Origin: JAISFI01 sp031553775
GTDB taxonomy: Bacteria; Bacteroidota; Bacteroidia; Bacteroidales; Azobacteroidaceae
Length of the DNA: 47,327 nucleotides
NCBI GenBank assembly: GCA_031553775.1
Contig: JAVBLA010000076.1
Coordinates: 1-47,327 of the forward strand
Reading direction: 5' to 3'
Position 1 is the stretch's first letter, and each line of letters opens with the position of its first letter. The position numbers and the translations under genes were made by a program. The notes under the pieces are model-generated. The model made no database searches and had not been told where the DNA came from. It worked only from the letters and a program-made list of their open reading frames with translations. Positions 33,534-42,189 of this stretch are shown in pieces.

Positions 33534-34292
33534 TCAATTAAATGTATTTATCACTAAAAATATCAACGATAGAGGAGCCACAAACATCGATACGAACGAA
33601 GATAAAGACTCTATCCTGAAAAATGAATTGGGATTAGTAGGTATATAAATCACATCATTAGGTCTCACATAATAATATTCAGATTCCACGATCGACTCTT
33701 TACGCAAGTCAAACGTTTTCACTTCATCAGTACCATCCAAGGTTTTCCGAATAATTTTAATATGCTTTTTATCTCCTATGCTGGAAATATCACCGGCCAT
33801 TGCAAGTGCCTGGAATATATTCAGTTTTTCTTTATACATATAATATTGCCCTTTTCCTCCGTCTCCCAGTACATAGAAATAATTATTAACCAAGGCTACT
33901 CTTACCGTAGCATCAGGAACCACTTCCTTAAATTTGGCAGTCAGAAAATTCTGCACTTCCCGGACTGTTAAATCTACAACCTTCACCTGTCCCAAAAACG
34001 GAAGATAAACCGTACCGTCTTCGTAAATCCGATAGGATCCACCGCCACCCCCGCTCGCTCCGGAACCCGGATTATATAATGCCTGGCTCTCATGATTGGT
34101 TGTCATCAGGTAATAGGTAATTTCATCATTGATTCTCAAACGATATTGTTCAAAAGGAACCATATCATAGGCAGCATGATCCTCTTCTTGCAAATACTTC
34201 TTTTGTTTGTTGGTAATACATGAACTGAACAAGCTTACCGTGAAGACCATTAATATGGTATATAAAGCGATTCTTCCTGTCATGATTCTCAT
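33534..34292 (-). CDS. Polysaccharide export lipoprotein, Wza type (copy 1)
   Basis: A 252-residue outer membrane export protein. The N-terminal signal ends in FSSC (Cys25). A Poly_export domain (about 50-150, INDEITYYLMTTN) and an SLBB-like domain (about 150-215) follow, with a hydrophobic C-terminal segment. It overlaps the upstream paralogue by ATGA (34289-34292). The serine/glycine-rich insert SGASGGGGGS is near residue 70. It probably forms the outer membrane pore with Wzc. Confidence 0.9.
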   Translation of the reverse strand: MRIMTGRIALYTILMVFTVSLFSSCITNKQKKYLQEEDHAAYDMVPFEQYRLRINDEITYYLMTTNHESQALYNPGSGASGGGGGSYRIYEDGTVYLPFLGQVKVVDLTVREVQNFLTAKFKEVVPDATVRVALVNNYFYVLGDGGKGQYYMYKEKLNIFQALAMAGDISSIGDKKHIKIIRKTLDGTDEVKTFDLRKESIVESEYYYVRPNDVIYIPTNPNSFFRIESLSSFVSMFVAPLSLIFLVINTFN

Positions 34293-35053
34293 TTTACAAA
34301 ACTATAAATCATAAAACCTGTGGATATTACGGTAGAAAAGACTGCAAATACAGCGCCAAAAGAATCCATGCCCCAGAATTGCCGGGCCATCGGTTGGATA
34401 TATATCACGTCGTTAGGCTGGATATAATAAAACTCTGAATTTACAATATCTACACTTTTAACGTCAAAAACCTTTTCAATGGAACCGGTTGCTGTTTGGC
34501 GGACAATTTTCACTTTTGAACGGTCGCCGTAAGGCCGAATATCACTGGACTGTGCCAAAGCCTGGAAAATAGTTGTTTTTTCCTTCACAATTGCATATCG
34601 TCCTACCGAACCTTCGCCTATTACACTAAAATACCTGTTATCTAAAGAAACCAACACGGCACCTTCGCCTATCATCGTTTTCAGCTTTTCCTCCATCAGT
34701 AATTTGACCTCAAGAGTGGTCTTTCCTTTCACATAGATCGAACCCAGGTATGGAAAATCTATGTTTCCGTCAGGATAAACGGTAAAAGAAGAAAGGGAAG
34801 ATCCGGATGCTCCTCCTGAATTCATAGAAAACATAGAAAACAATGCATTGGTTTCCTGATTTAATGTAGCAACAGTAATCTTGAGTTCATCCCCGGAACA
34901 GATTCGATATTCTTCCAGGGCCTCCGTTTCATTGATTTTTTTACTATGCTGGCCGTCATCTACCAACAAATTCGTCTGACGGGTGGTCAAACAAGATGAG
35001 AGTAGAAAAAGGCAGCACAGCGTACAAATAAGCGACGTAATTGTTTTTTTCAT
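34289..35053 (-). CDS. Polysaccharide export lipoprotein, Wza type (copy 2)
   Basis: A 254-residue paralogue of the next gene with the same layout: lipoprotein signal (Cys21 in LLSSC), Poly_export domain (SGDELKITVATLNQE), SLBB-like domain, and a hydrophobic C-terminal segment. Two Wza-type proteins side by side are unusual for one operon and could form mixed rings or serve two stages. It overlaps copy 1 by 4 bp. Confidence 0.9.
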   Translation of the reverse strand: MKKTITSLICTLCCLFLLSSCLTTRQTNLLVDDGQHSKKINETEALEEYRICSGDELKITVATLNQETNALFSMFSMNSGGASGSSLSSFTVYPDGNIDFPYLGSIYVKGKTTLEVKLLMEEKLKTMIGEGAVLVSLDNRYFSVIGEGSVGRYAIVKEKTTIFQALAQSSDIRPYGDRSKVKIVRQTATGSIEKVFDVKSVDIVNSEFYYIQPNDVIYIQPMARQFWGMDSFGAVFAVFSTVISTGFMIYSFVK

Positions 35054-35099
35054 TCAATTTAACTATTTATTCGATAGATAAAGATTTACTTTCCAATTA

Positions 35100-35657
35100 T
35101 TATTTACCCAGGGCTTTAACCCTGTATGAGCAACTAACTTTTCCTTTTATCAGGTTATTCAGTTTAGATTTGATCAGTTGTTTACGGATACCCGCCAGGT
35201 GATCTACAAACATTTTTCCCTCCAGATGATCGAATTCATGCTGTATCACCCGGGCAAAATAACCTTCGAATTCTTCTTCATGCGCTACAAAATCAGCATC
35301 GTAATATTGAATTCTGATATGATTTTTACGATATACATTTTCATGAATTCCAGGTAGAGAAAGACATCCTTCTTCTACCAGTTTATCCTCTCCGTCAGCT
35401 TCCAGAATCCGGGCATTGATCATTGTTTTTTTAAATCCCTTAAAAGCAGGATCCATATCCGACAAAGCCTCCAGGTCTATAACCAGCAAACGGATGTCCA
35501 GACCTACCTGCGGCGCTGCCAAACCGATCCCATCCGCATTGTACATGGTCTCAAACATATTATCGATCAACTCTTTCAAACCGGGGTATTCAGGAGTAAT
35601 ATCTTTCGTAACCTTCCGTAAAACAGGTTGACCATATAAATAAATAGGTAATATCAT
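35100..35657 (-). CDS. def: Peptide deformylase
   Basis: A 185-residue metalloenzyme that removes the formyl group from new proteins. All three motifs are present: GIGLAAPQ, EGCLSLPG and QHEFDHLEG. It overlaps ruvX by ATGA (35654-35657) and lies 46 bp before the first export gene, inside the exopolysaccharide operon. Confidence 0.98.
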   Translation of the reverse strand: MILPIYLYGQPVLRKVTKDITPEYPGLKELIDNMFETMYNADGIGLAAPQVGLDIRLLVIDLEALSDMDPAFKGFKKTMINARILEADGEDKLVEEGCLSLPGIHENVYRKNHIRIQYYDADFVAHEEEFEGYFARVIQHEFDHLEGKMFVDHLAGIRKQLIKSKLNNLIKGKVSCSYRVKALGK

Positions 35658-36073
35658 AACGTTTTTGACTCCAAATATGTTTGCAACATAATAGTTGCAC
35701 TCAGTTTATCTATCAATGCTTTATTGTTTTGCCGTTCTTTTTTCCTGATTCCGGCTGCCAGTACGGTTTGATGCGCCAAAACTGAAGTAAAACGTTCGTC
35801 GACCATCACTACCGGTATGTGCGATATTTCGCGTTGTAGCTGTTGCTTGAACTGCAGCACCCACTGCATATTTTCCGAAGGACTGTTATCCATTTGCCTG
35901 GGTTCTCCCAGCAAAAAAAGATCAACTTTTTCCCCGGCTATATATTCTTTCAAAAACTGTACCACTTTTGCACCGGGAAGAGTAATCAACCCTCCGGCAA
36001 TTATCTGCATCGGATCTGAAACTGCTAATCCTGTACGCCTACGTCCGTAATCTATGGCAAGTATACGCCCCAT
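35654..36073 (-). CDS. ruvX: RuvX/YqgF putative Holliday junction resolvase
   Basis: A 139-residue RNase H-fold protein with AIDYGRRRTGLAVSD and VDERFTS, the catalytic acidic motifs of the family. The E. coli member has a role in pre-16S rRNA processing; a resolvase role is suggested by fold. It overlaps def by 4 bp and is 23 bp after the FemAB-like gene. Confidence 0.95.
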   Translation of the reverse strand: MGRILAIDYGRRRTGLAVSDPMQIIAGGLITLPGAKVVQFLKEYIAGEKVDLFLLGEPRQMDNSPSENMQWVLQFKQQLQREISHIPVVMVDERFTSVLAHQTVLAAGIRKKERQNNKALIDKLSATIMLQTYLESKTL

Positions 36074-36096
36074 AATTGAAACCGCAAAGGTAATAA

Positions 36097-37107
36097 TTAA
36101 TAATCAGAATTCCGGTATAACGGAAAGAAATCTGATTCTTTTTTATTTATAGACAACTGTTTATATACCTCAGGGTTAACAATCCATTGCCAAACTTTGA
36201 ATGTATAATAAAGGGAAGCCATCCTTGATTTGAATATAAATAAAGTATCATTTTTTCCGCCATAACCTCCTCCTAAATGAAAATATTTGCAATTATTAGC
36301 ATTTGCAAGAAGACGAGCTTCGTCAATTAACAGTTTTATTGGTGAAAAATGCACATAAGTTTCAAGAGCACCCCCCAAATGATATTGCATAATGCCATTA
36401 CAGTTTGTAAACATAGCACCGGCAATATCCACGTTGTTCCACTCTACCAGTAAAATTATACAATCGAACGATTTACTTTTCCACATCCTGTCGAAATAAT
36501 CATCAGAGAAAAAATAACGGGAGGAAGCTTGCAGTCGTTCCATAGAGGAACGGTACAAACAGGCAAACCGTTTCAAATCCTGATCATTTTGAGCGGCCCT
36601 TACAGTCAGGCCTTTCTGCCGGCCCTTCCGGATACTTCTTCTTACTGATTCGCTATAAGCGCAAAATTGCATATCCGGCGAGAGGGATAAGTCTATGCCG
36701 ACAGTGGTATTTAGTGAAATCACATTTCCTCTTTCAAACCGGTCGGAAAATGGGATTAACGGATGCAAACGGGAAAATACACTGACCACCTTTTCCCGGT
36801 TCATATATTCTTCCATGATTTGAAATAACCGGGAAGAAAATAGAGCTGGTGAACCGATCCATCCGGCATAACCGTAAACAGAAGTTACATCTTTCCATTC
36901 CGTACCAGGAATATTCCTGAATATTAAAGGAATCGCTAAATACTCCGGACCCGATTGAAAAACAAGCAGACGAGGTTCACCGGAAGTATCCAGAGAATGA
37001 TACAAATGCGAATGGTAAAAATCATGAACAGAAGAATGGGCCACATACTGATTCCAGAGGTTTTCTTCTGAAAGAGGAATGACTTTCAGTTCAATATCAG
37101 TAAGCAT
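36097..37107 (-). CDS. FemAB/BioF2-like acyltransferase in the polysaccharide operon
   Basis: A 336-residue GNAT-fold protein. VRRSIRKGRQKGLTVR, FACLYRSSMERL and YHLGGALETYVHFSPIKLLIDEA fit the FemAB/Acetyltransf_6 group. Members transfer amino acids or acyl groups, often onto peptidoglycan or exopolysaccharide. It overlaps the sugar transferase gene by 11 bp, so a role in decorating the polysaccharide is inferred. Substrate unknown. Confidence 0.8.
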   Translation of the reverse strand: MLTDIELKVIPLSEENLWNQYVAHSSVHDFYHSHLYHSLDTSGEPRLLVFQSGPEYLAIPLIFRNIPGTEWKDVTSVYGYAGWIGSPALFSSRLFQIMEEYMNREKVVSVFSRLHPLIPFSDRFERGNVISLNTTVGIDLSLSPDMQFCAYSESVRRSIRKGRQKGLTVRAAQNDQDLKRFACLYRSSMERLQASSRYFFSDDYFDRMWKSKSFDCIILLVEWNNVDIAGAMFTNCNGIMQYHLGGALETYVHFSPIKLLIDEARLLANANNCKYFHLGGGYGGKNDTLFIFKSRMASLYYTFKVWQWIVNPEVYKQLSINKKESDFFPLYRNSDY

Positions 37108-38488
37108 TACTGTCTCCCTTAAACATATTGATAATGGTACGGTAAACTATTTTAGCATCCAGAAGGAGTGAATAGTTTTCAATATACCAGACATCTCTTT
37201 TTACCCGTTCTTCCATCTGCTGAACGTTTTTGGTTTCTCCCCGGTAACCGGTAACCTGAGCCCAACCGGTTATCCCGGGTTTCACTAAGTGTCTGACCAT
37301 ATATTTATCAATCAGCTTCGAGTACATTTCCGTATGTTTAAGCATATGCGGACGAGGGCCTACTACGCTCATATCTCCATTCAGTACATTTAAGAACTGA
37401 GGAATTTCATCAAGATTCGTTCTTCGGATAAACTCTCCGATCCGGGTAGTCCGGGGATCGTCTTTTTCAGCCTGTTTTTCATCGGCATCACAGTTCATCG
37501 CCATGGAACGGAATTTATAACAATAAAATTCTTTTCCATACAAACCGGTTCTTAGTTGTTTGAAAATAACGGGGCCGGGGGAAGATAATTTGATAAACAC
37601 AGCCAAAATCAAATAGAGCCAGGGAAATACCAACAAGAGGATCATCAGAGAAAATGAAATATCAAAAAAATTCTTCAAAAGCCTGTTATGCCAATATTGT
37701 AAAGGCTCGTCTCTTAATGCGATAACCGGCAAATGATCTATATTTCCCAGTGTAAGCCGCTTTTTTACGTAGCGGTAAAATTCGGGAACAATATAGAAGC
37801 GGATCATATTTTTCTCAGCAAAGTTCAAAAGGCGGGTTATCTTTTCATCCTGCGAACTCGGTAAGGTACAATAAATTTCATCAACCAGGTTCTCAATGCA
37901 AAACTGTTCAACTCCGGATAATGCTCCCTTATACTGGGGAATTTGTTTTTTTAACGAACGGTTATCATCAAATACTCCCATTACCTTATAGCCATAGAAC
38001 TCCTGCTGACTCATTTCTTCATACAACTCCAAGCCATTTTTTCCGGCGCCTACAATTACCACCCTTTGAAAATTATGTCCTGAACTCCGGTAAGCTTTCA
38101 GACTCTGCCTGAAAATAATCCGCCATAAATTAAAAAGGACGAAAAATACCGCATAAAAGACAATAATGGATTCTACGTGTCTGATGTGAAAAGAAAAAAG
38201 TAAAAGACAGGCAACAAACATCAACAAATGCAATAAAACCAGAGAACTGGCTCTTTTCACAATTTCTTCTACAAAAAGAGTTCTTTCTGATATTTTAACA
38301 GGAATAAAATAAAGGGCAAAAAAATAACAGGCATTTAAAAGCAAGAAAAGTTCACTTTTCTTATTTATCATCTCCGGGTCTATTGGTTTTACCAGACAAA
38401 AACAAATAAGGAAAAATAAAACATTCATCATAAGAATATCTCCTATGACAACTAACCACTTAATTAAAAACCCCTTACCTTTTCCCAA
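37097..38488 (-). CDS. Undecaprenyl-phosphate sugar phosphotransferase (WcaJ/WbaP-like)
   Basis: A 463-residue membrane enzyme that loads the first sugar phosphate onto undecaprenyl phosphate and starts polysaccharide synthesis. Four N-terminal hydrophobic segments, a CoA-binding-like Rossmann region (about 140-250, VVIVGAGKNGLELYEE) and a C-terminal bacterial sugar transferase domain (KFRSMAMNCD, RRTNLDEIPQFLNVL, GDMSVVGPRPH) are visible in order. It is the first gene of the operon and directly follows the promoter at 38535-38566. Confidence 0.95.
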   Translation of the reverse strand: MGKGKGFLIKWLVVIGDILMMNVLFFLICFCLVKPIDPEMINKKSELFLLLNACYFFALYFIPVKISERTLFVEEIVKRASSLVLLHLLMFVACLLLFSFHIRHVESIIVFYAVFFVLFNLWRIIFRQSLKAYRSSGHNFQRVVIVGAGKNGLELYEEMSQQEFYGYKVMGVFDDNRSLKKQIPQYKGALSGVEQFCIENLVDEIYCTLPSSQDEKITRLLNFAEKNMIRFYIVPEFYRYVKKRLTLGNIDHLPVIALRDEPLQYWHNRLLKNFFDISFSLMILLLVFPWLYLILAVFIKLSSPGPVIFKQLRTGLYGKEFYCYKFRSMAMNCDADEKQAEKDDPRTTRIGEFIRRTNLDEIPQFLNVLNGDMSVVGPRPHMLKHTEMYSKLIDKYMVRHLVKPGITGWAQVTGYRGETKNVQQMEERVKRDVWYIENYSLLLDAKIVYRTIINMFKGDSNAY

Positions 38489-38534
38489 ACCAAACGCTAT
38501 TATTTCAGATTAAAGTTGTTTTCGTAATAACGAA

Positions 38535-38566
38535 CAAAGATATAAATATTTCTCAAAGAATGCAAA
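38535..38566 (-). promoter_or_regulatory. Promoter of the exopolysaccharide operon
   Basis: On the minus strand, TTTG (38563-38566) is followed after 20 bp by TATCTTTG (38535-38542), a full Bacteroidetes promoter match. Its -33 box overlaps the arm of the ompA-family terminator (38565-38600). Confidence 0.75.
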
Positions 38567-38600
38567 AAAAGAGGCATCACATGTATGACACCTCTTTTTT
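38565..38600 (-). terminator. Terminator of the OmpA-family gene
   Basis: A 10-bp stem AAAAAAGAGG/CCTCTTTTTT, extended inward by several further pairs, is followed on the minus strand by T residues. It lies about 20 bp after the OmpA-family stop. Confidence 0.8.
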
Positions 38601-38621
38601 CATTTTTTTCGCCGGGAATAT

Positions 38622-39788
38622 TTATTCCTTAACTTTCATTATAACTACACGGTTCCAGTCGTTTTCCGCATATGGCTGTTCATCAGAACCTTTCCATTCC
38701 ACAATTATAGACTGCGAAGGAATATTATATTTAGACATTAATTCTTTGGCAACAGCTTTAGCACGTTGTTCCGACAACTTCATATTGTAAGCTGCTGTAC
38801 CCGTTTTTTTATCTGCATAACCAACCACTCTAACCTTTTCTCCGGAATTTTTCACAAATTGTGAGGTATTATAAATTCCCAGTTCCTGATTAGCGTCGAT
38901 TTGTGCACTTCCAATTCTGAATTTAACAACTGCAGGTGCTCCTACTATTTCTTTTTCCACTATTTCGGCAGCTACTATCTCCGGACATTCGGGACAGGAA
39001 ACCGGACGCTTGGACAGTTCGCTATTTTCTGCCCGTAAACCGTTAATCCGGTTATTCAAGTCGTTAATCAATCCATAATCCATCGGCTGTACCACTTCAA
39101 ACTCAGATTTACCCAGTTTGAAAGTAAAACCACCTGTGGCAGAAAGGATAAAATCATAATTGGAACTGTCCATGATACGGTTCAATTCATCTTCAGCCAG
39201 AATTCCACCGAAATCCACATGGAAATCCACATGTTTGCTCAATCGGAAAGTCATCATAATACCACCATTCCAGGTAAGTCCATCATAGGCCTGTTTGAAG
39301 TTGGGAGCCGGAACAAATGCTCCCGCAGGAGCTATCTGATCATTTTCATTCCTATGGATATAGCCTAAACCTATATACGGGATAAAACCGAAAACCCGGT
39401 TAGGCTTGTATGATCCGTAGTACGAAGCCATATTCCATAAAAAATTAAAATGTGCAGCATAATAATGATCGTGGATCATATAAGCCCCTTCATTTTGAAA
39501 TCCGTGAAGTGCTCCTCCGTCGCCTTTGATACGAAAACCAAAAAACGGATTAAACCATTTTCCCAATGCAAATGTGGGAGCCAAAGTGATACGATCTTGA
39601 ATATCAGGACCATCATGATTTTTATCTGCAAAAGCAGTTTGACCGCCGGCACCTATTTGAATAAACCAATTATCTCCAAATCCTCCAGCCTTAAAAGACG
39701 TTTTGTAACCAGGTACATCACTCTCTTGTGCAAATATAAAACTTGCTGTACTTAACAGTAAGCTAGTAAAAAATAATTTTGTTCTCAT
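38622..39788 (-). CDS. OmpA-family outer membrane protein
   Basis: A 388-residue outer membrane protein with the signal peptide MRTKLFFTSLLLSTASFIFAQ. A beta-barrel (about 30-225) is followed by a coiled linker (LNDLNNRINGLRAENSELS) with a CPECPE step. The C-terminal OmpA peptidoglycan-binding domain (about 290-385) contains VRVVGYADKKTG and NMKLSEQRAKAV. It links outer membrane and cell wall. A 9-bp inverted repeat surrounds its leader (39790-39798 with 39840-39848). Confidence 0.93.
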   Translation of the reverse strand: MRTKLFFTSLLLSTASFIFAQESDVPGYKTSFKAGGFGDNWFIQIGAGGQTAFADKNHDGPDIQDRITLAPTFALGKWFNPFFGFRIKGDGGALHGFQNEGAYMIHDHYYAAHFNFLWNMASYYGSYKPNRVFGFIPYIGLGYIHRNENDQIAPAGAFVPAPNFKQAYDGLTWNGGIMMTFRLSKHVDFHVDFGGILAEDELNRIMDSSNYDFILSATGGFTFKLGKSEFEVVQPMDYGLINDLNNRINGLRAENSELSKRPVSCPECPEIVAAEIVEKEIVGAPAVVKFRIGSAQIDANQELGIYNTSQFVKNSGEKVRVVGYADKKTGTAAYNMKLSEQRAKAVAKELMSKYNIPSQSIIVEWKGSDEQPYAENDWNRVVIMKVKE

Positions 39789-39789
39789 A

Positions 39790-39848
39790 ACCAGAATTTA
39801 ATTAATGATACTTTCTATAGTGTAATAAATTTGATCAACAATTCTGGT
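39790..39848 (-). promoter_or_regulatory. Inverted repeat in the OmpA-family leader
   Basis: ACCAGAATT (39790-39798) lies 1 nt before the start codon and pairs perfectly with AATTCTGGT (39840-39848). If both are transcribed, the hairpin would cover the start region; a regulator site is the other reading. No TAnnTTTG box was found for this gene. Confidence 0.4.
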
Positions 39849-39895
39849 ATAATAACAATACAACTAATCTAAAGGTTCAATGGCAGGTAGAGATA

Positions 39896-41047
39896 TTACT
39901 CAAAATAATTCAAAATTTTGTACCCGGCTCCTTTTAGAAACGCTTCTTTTTTCATCAATTTCAGGTCGTTTTGAATCATATCTTCGATCAGGGTATCCAA
40001 AGTATATTTAGGCTCCCATCCTAATTTATTTTTGGATTTAGACGGATCTCCAATCAGCAATTCCACTTCAGTGGGACGGAAATAAGCCGGATCTACAGCA
40101 ACAACAACCTGGCCGATTTTCTGTTGGAAATTTTCCAAGAAATCATCTCCTACTTTAGCTTTGAAAACAGATTCATTAATCGTTTGAATAAGTCCAACCT
40201 CATTAACTCCTTCATTTTCAAAAACGATCTCTACTCCGACCTCCCCGAATGCCAGACGAATAAAATCACGAATGGAAGTCGTAATCCCTGTTGCGATAAC
40301 GTAATCATCGGGTTGATCTTGTTGTAAAATCAGATACATAGCTTTAATGTAATCTTTGGCATGTCCCCAATCCCGTTTACTGGAAAGATTTCCCATAAAC
40401 AATTTCTGTTGCATTCCTAATGCAATACGAGAAACGGCACGGGTTACTTTCCTTGTCACAAAAGTTTCACCTCTTAAGGGTGATTCATGATTAAACAGGA
40501 TTCCGTTACTGGCATGCATACGATACGCTTCCCGGTAATTTACCGTAATCCAATAAGCATATAATTTAGCAACAGCATAAGGACTGCGAGGATAAAAAGG
40601 GGTGGTTTCTTTTTGGGGGACCTCCTGTACCAGGCCATACAGTTCGGAAGTAGAAGCCTGATATATCCGGCTTTTTTCCGTAAGCCCAAGCAACCGTACA
40701 GCTTCCAGTATCCGCAAGGTGCCCAGCCCATCGGCATTGGCAGTATATTCCGGCATATCAAAACTCACTTTCACATGACTCATGGCTGCCAAGTTATAAA
40801 TTTCATCCGGCTGCACTTCGCCAATGATCCGGGTTATATTCATTGAATCCGTCATATCACCATAGTGCAGGATCATATTTCTTTCCTCCACATGAGGGTC
40901 CTGATACAAATGATCGATACGATCGGTATTAAACAATGAGGATCTTCTTTTTATCCCATGAACCACATACCCTTTCTTGATCAGGTATTCAGCCAAATAG
41001 GCTCCGTCTTGTCCGGTAATACCGGTAATCAATGCTACTTTTGACAT
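39896..41047 (-). CDS. gmd: GDP-mannose 4,6-dehydratase
   Basis: A 383-residue short-chain dehydrogenase-fold enzyme that makes GDP-4-keto-6-deoxymannose from GDP-mannose. GITGQDGAYLAEYL binds NADP, and IKRRSS and YGLVQEVPQKETTPFYPRSPYAVAK carry the family pattern, with the Tyr-x3-Lys catalytic pair (YAVAK). It supplies the next enzyme, encoded 48 bp upstream. Confidence 0.97.
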   Translation of the reverse strand: MSKVALITGITGQDGAYLAEYLIKKGYVVHGIKRRSSLFNTDRIDHLYQDPHVEERNMILHYGDMTDSMNITRIIGEVQPDEIYNLAAMSHVKVSFDMPEYTANADGLGTLRILEAVRLLGLTEKSRIYQASTSELYGLVQEVPQKETTPFYPRSPYAVAKLYAYWITVNYREAYRMHASNGILFNHESPLRGETFVTRKVTRAVSRIALGMQQKLFMGNLSSKRDWGHAKDYIKAMYLILQQDQPDDYVIATGITTSIRDFIRLAFGEVGVEIVFENEGVNEVGLIQTINESVFKAKVGDDFLENFQQKIGQVVVAVDPAYFRPTEVELLIGDPSKSKNKLGWEPKYTLDTLIEDMIQNDLKLMKKEAFLKGAGYKILNYFE

Positions 41048-41095
41048 TATCTCAATTCTTTTATCGGAAGAATATCAATTCCCCCATTTATTTTT

Positions 41096-42163
41096 TTACT
41101 TTAAATACCAATCCAACATTTTCTTTACACCCTCTTCGATATCGATCTGATGATGCCAACCTAAAGAATGCAACTTACGAACATCGGTAAGCTTGCGCAT
41201 GGTACCATCCGGCTTAGTGGAATTAAAGAAAAGTGTTCCTTTATAACCGACTGTTCCGGCAATTAGTTCTGCCAATGCTTTAATAGAGATTTCCTTACCG
41301 GTACCTATGTTTATATGTGTATTCCTGATTTCTGTTCCGGCTGGTTTCAAATCTTGAAAATCAACGTTCTCCATAACAAAAACACAGGCATCAGCCATTT
41401 CTTCGCTCCAGAGAAATTCCCGCATAGGCATCCCTGTACCCCATATTTCAATCCGGTCTTCAAAAACACCGAAACGATTCAATATGACTTCAATTTCTTC
41501 CCGGGATGAATTTCCTGAAACCCCGGCAACCGGACGTTTGTTCAAATCGGCGCGGATACCTGCCCAATCTGCCGACTGCCAGCAAGAGCCCAGATATACT
41601 TTACGCAGCAGGGCCGGTAAAACATGCGATTTTTCCAAGTCGAAGTTATCGTTAGGCCCATATAAATTAGTAGGCATAACCGAAATGAAATTGGTTCCAT
41701 ATTGCAAATTATAGCTCTCGCACATCTTGATGCCTGCTATTTTGGCAATAGCATAAGGCTCATTGGTATATTCCAACGGAGAGGTCAACATACTGTCTTC
41801 CATCATCGGTTGAGGTGCTTCCTTGGGGTAAATGCAGGTACTCCCCAGAAAAAGCAATTTTTTTACATTCGACAGATAAGCAGCATGAATCACATTATTC
41901 TGAATCATCAGATTTTCATAAATAAACTGGGCCCTGTATGTATTATTGGCAATAATACCACCTACTTTTGCTGCAGCTAAAAAAACATACTCAGGTTTTT
42001 CCCGCTGAAAAAAAGCAATTGTTTCTGCCTGGTTTGATAAATCCAGTTCATCCAAAGTCTTCAGGAGCAAATTGGAATACCCTTTTGCCTGCAGATTTTT
42101 TAAGATTGCGGAACCCACAAGGCCTAAATGTCCGGCCACATATATTTTTGCGTTTTTCTCCAT
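41096..42163 (-). CDS. fcl: GDP-L-fucose synthase
   Basis: A 355-residue epimerase-reductase that converts the Gmd product to GDP-L-fucose. The start at MEKNAKIYVAGHLGLVGSAI is chosen because 10 upstream codons overlap the parC end. AGHLGLVG binds NADP, GSTCIYP and YAIAK give the active site. The segment near residues 195-245 (LNKRPVAGVSGNS) is an insertion common in Bacteroidetes members. It is 26 bp after parC and 48 bp before gmd. GDP-fucose feeds surface polysaccharide or protein glycosylation (inferred). Confidence 0.95.
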   Translation of the reverse strand: MEKNAKIYVAGHLGLVGSAILKNLQAKGYSNLLLKTLDELDLSNQAETIAFFQREKPEYVFLAAAKVGGIIANNTYRAQFIYENLMIQNNVIHAAYLSNVKKLLFLGSTCIYPKEAPQPMMEDSMLTSPLEYTNEPYAIAKIAGIKMCESYNLQYGTNFISVMPTNLYGPNDNFDLEKSHVLPALLRKVYLGSCWQSADWAGIRADLNKRPVAGVSGNSSREEIEVILNRFGVFEDRIEIWGTGMPMREFLWSEEMADACVFVMENVDFQDLKPAGTEIRNTHINIGTGKEISIKALAELIAGTVGYKGTLFFNSTKPDGTMRKLTDVRKLHSLGWHHQIDIEEGVKKMLDWYLK

Positions 42164-42189
42164 TCTTGCTTTTATCGTTTTATAAATTA

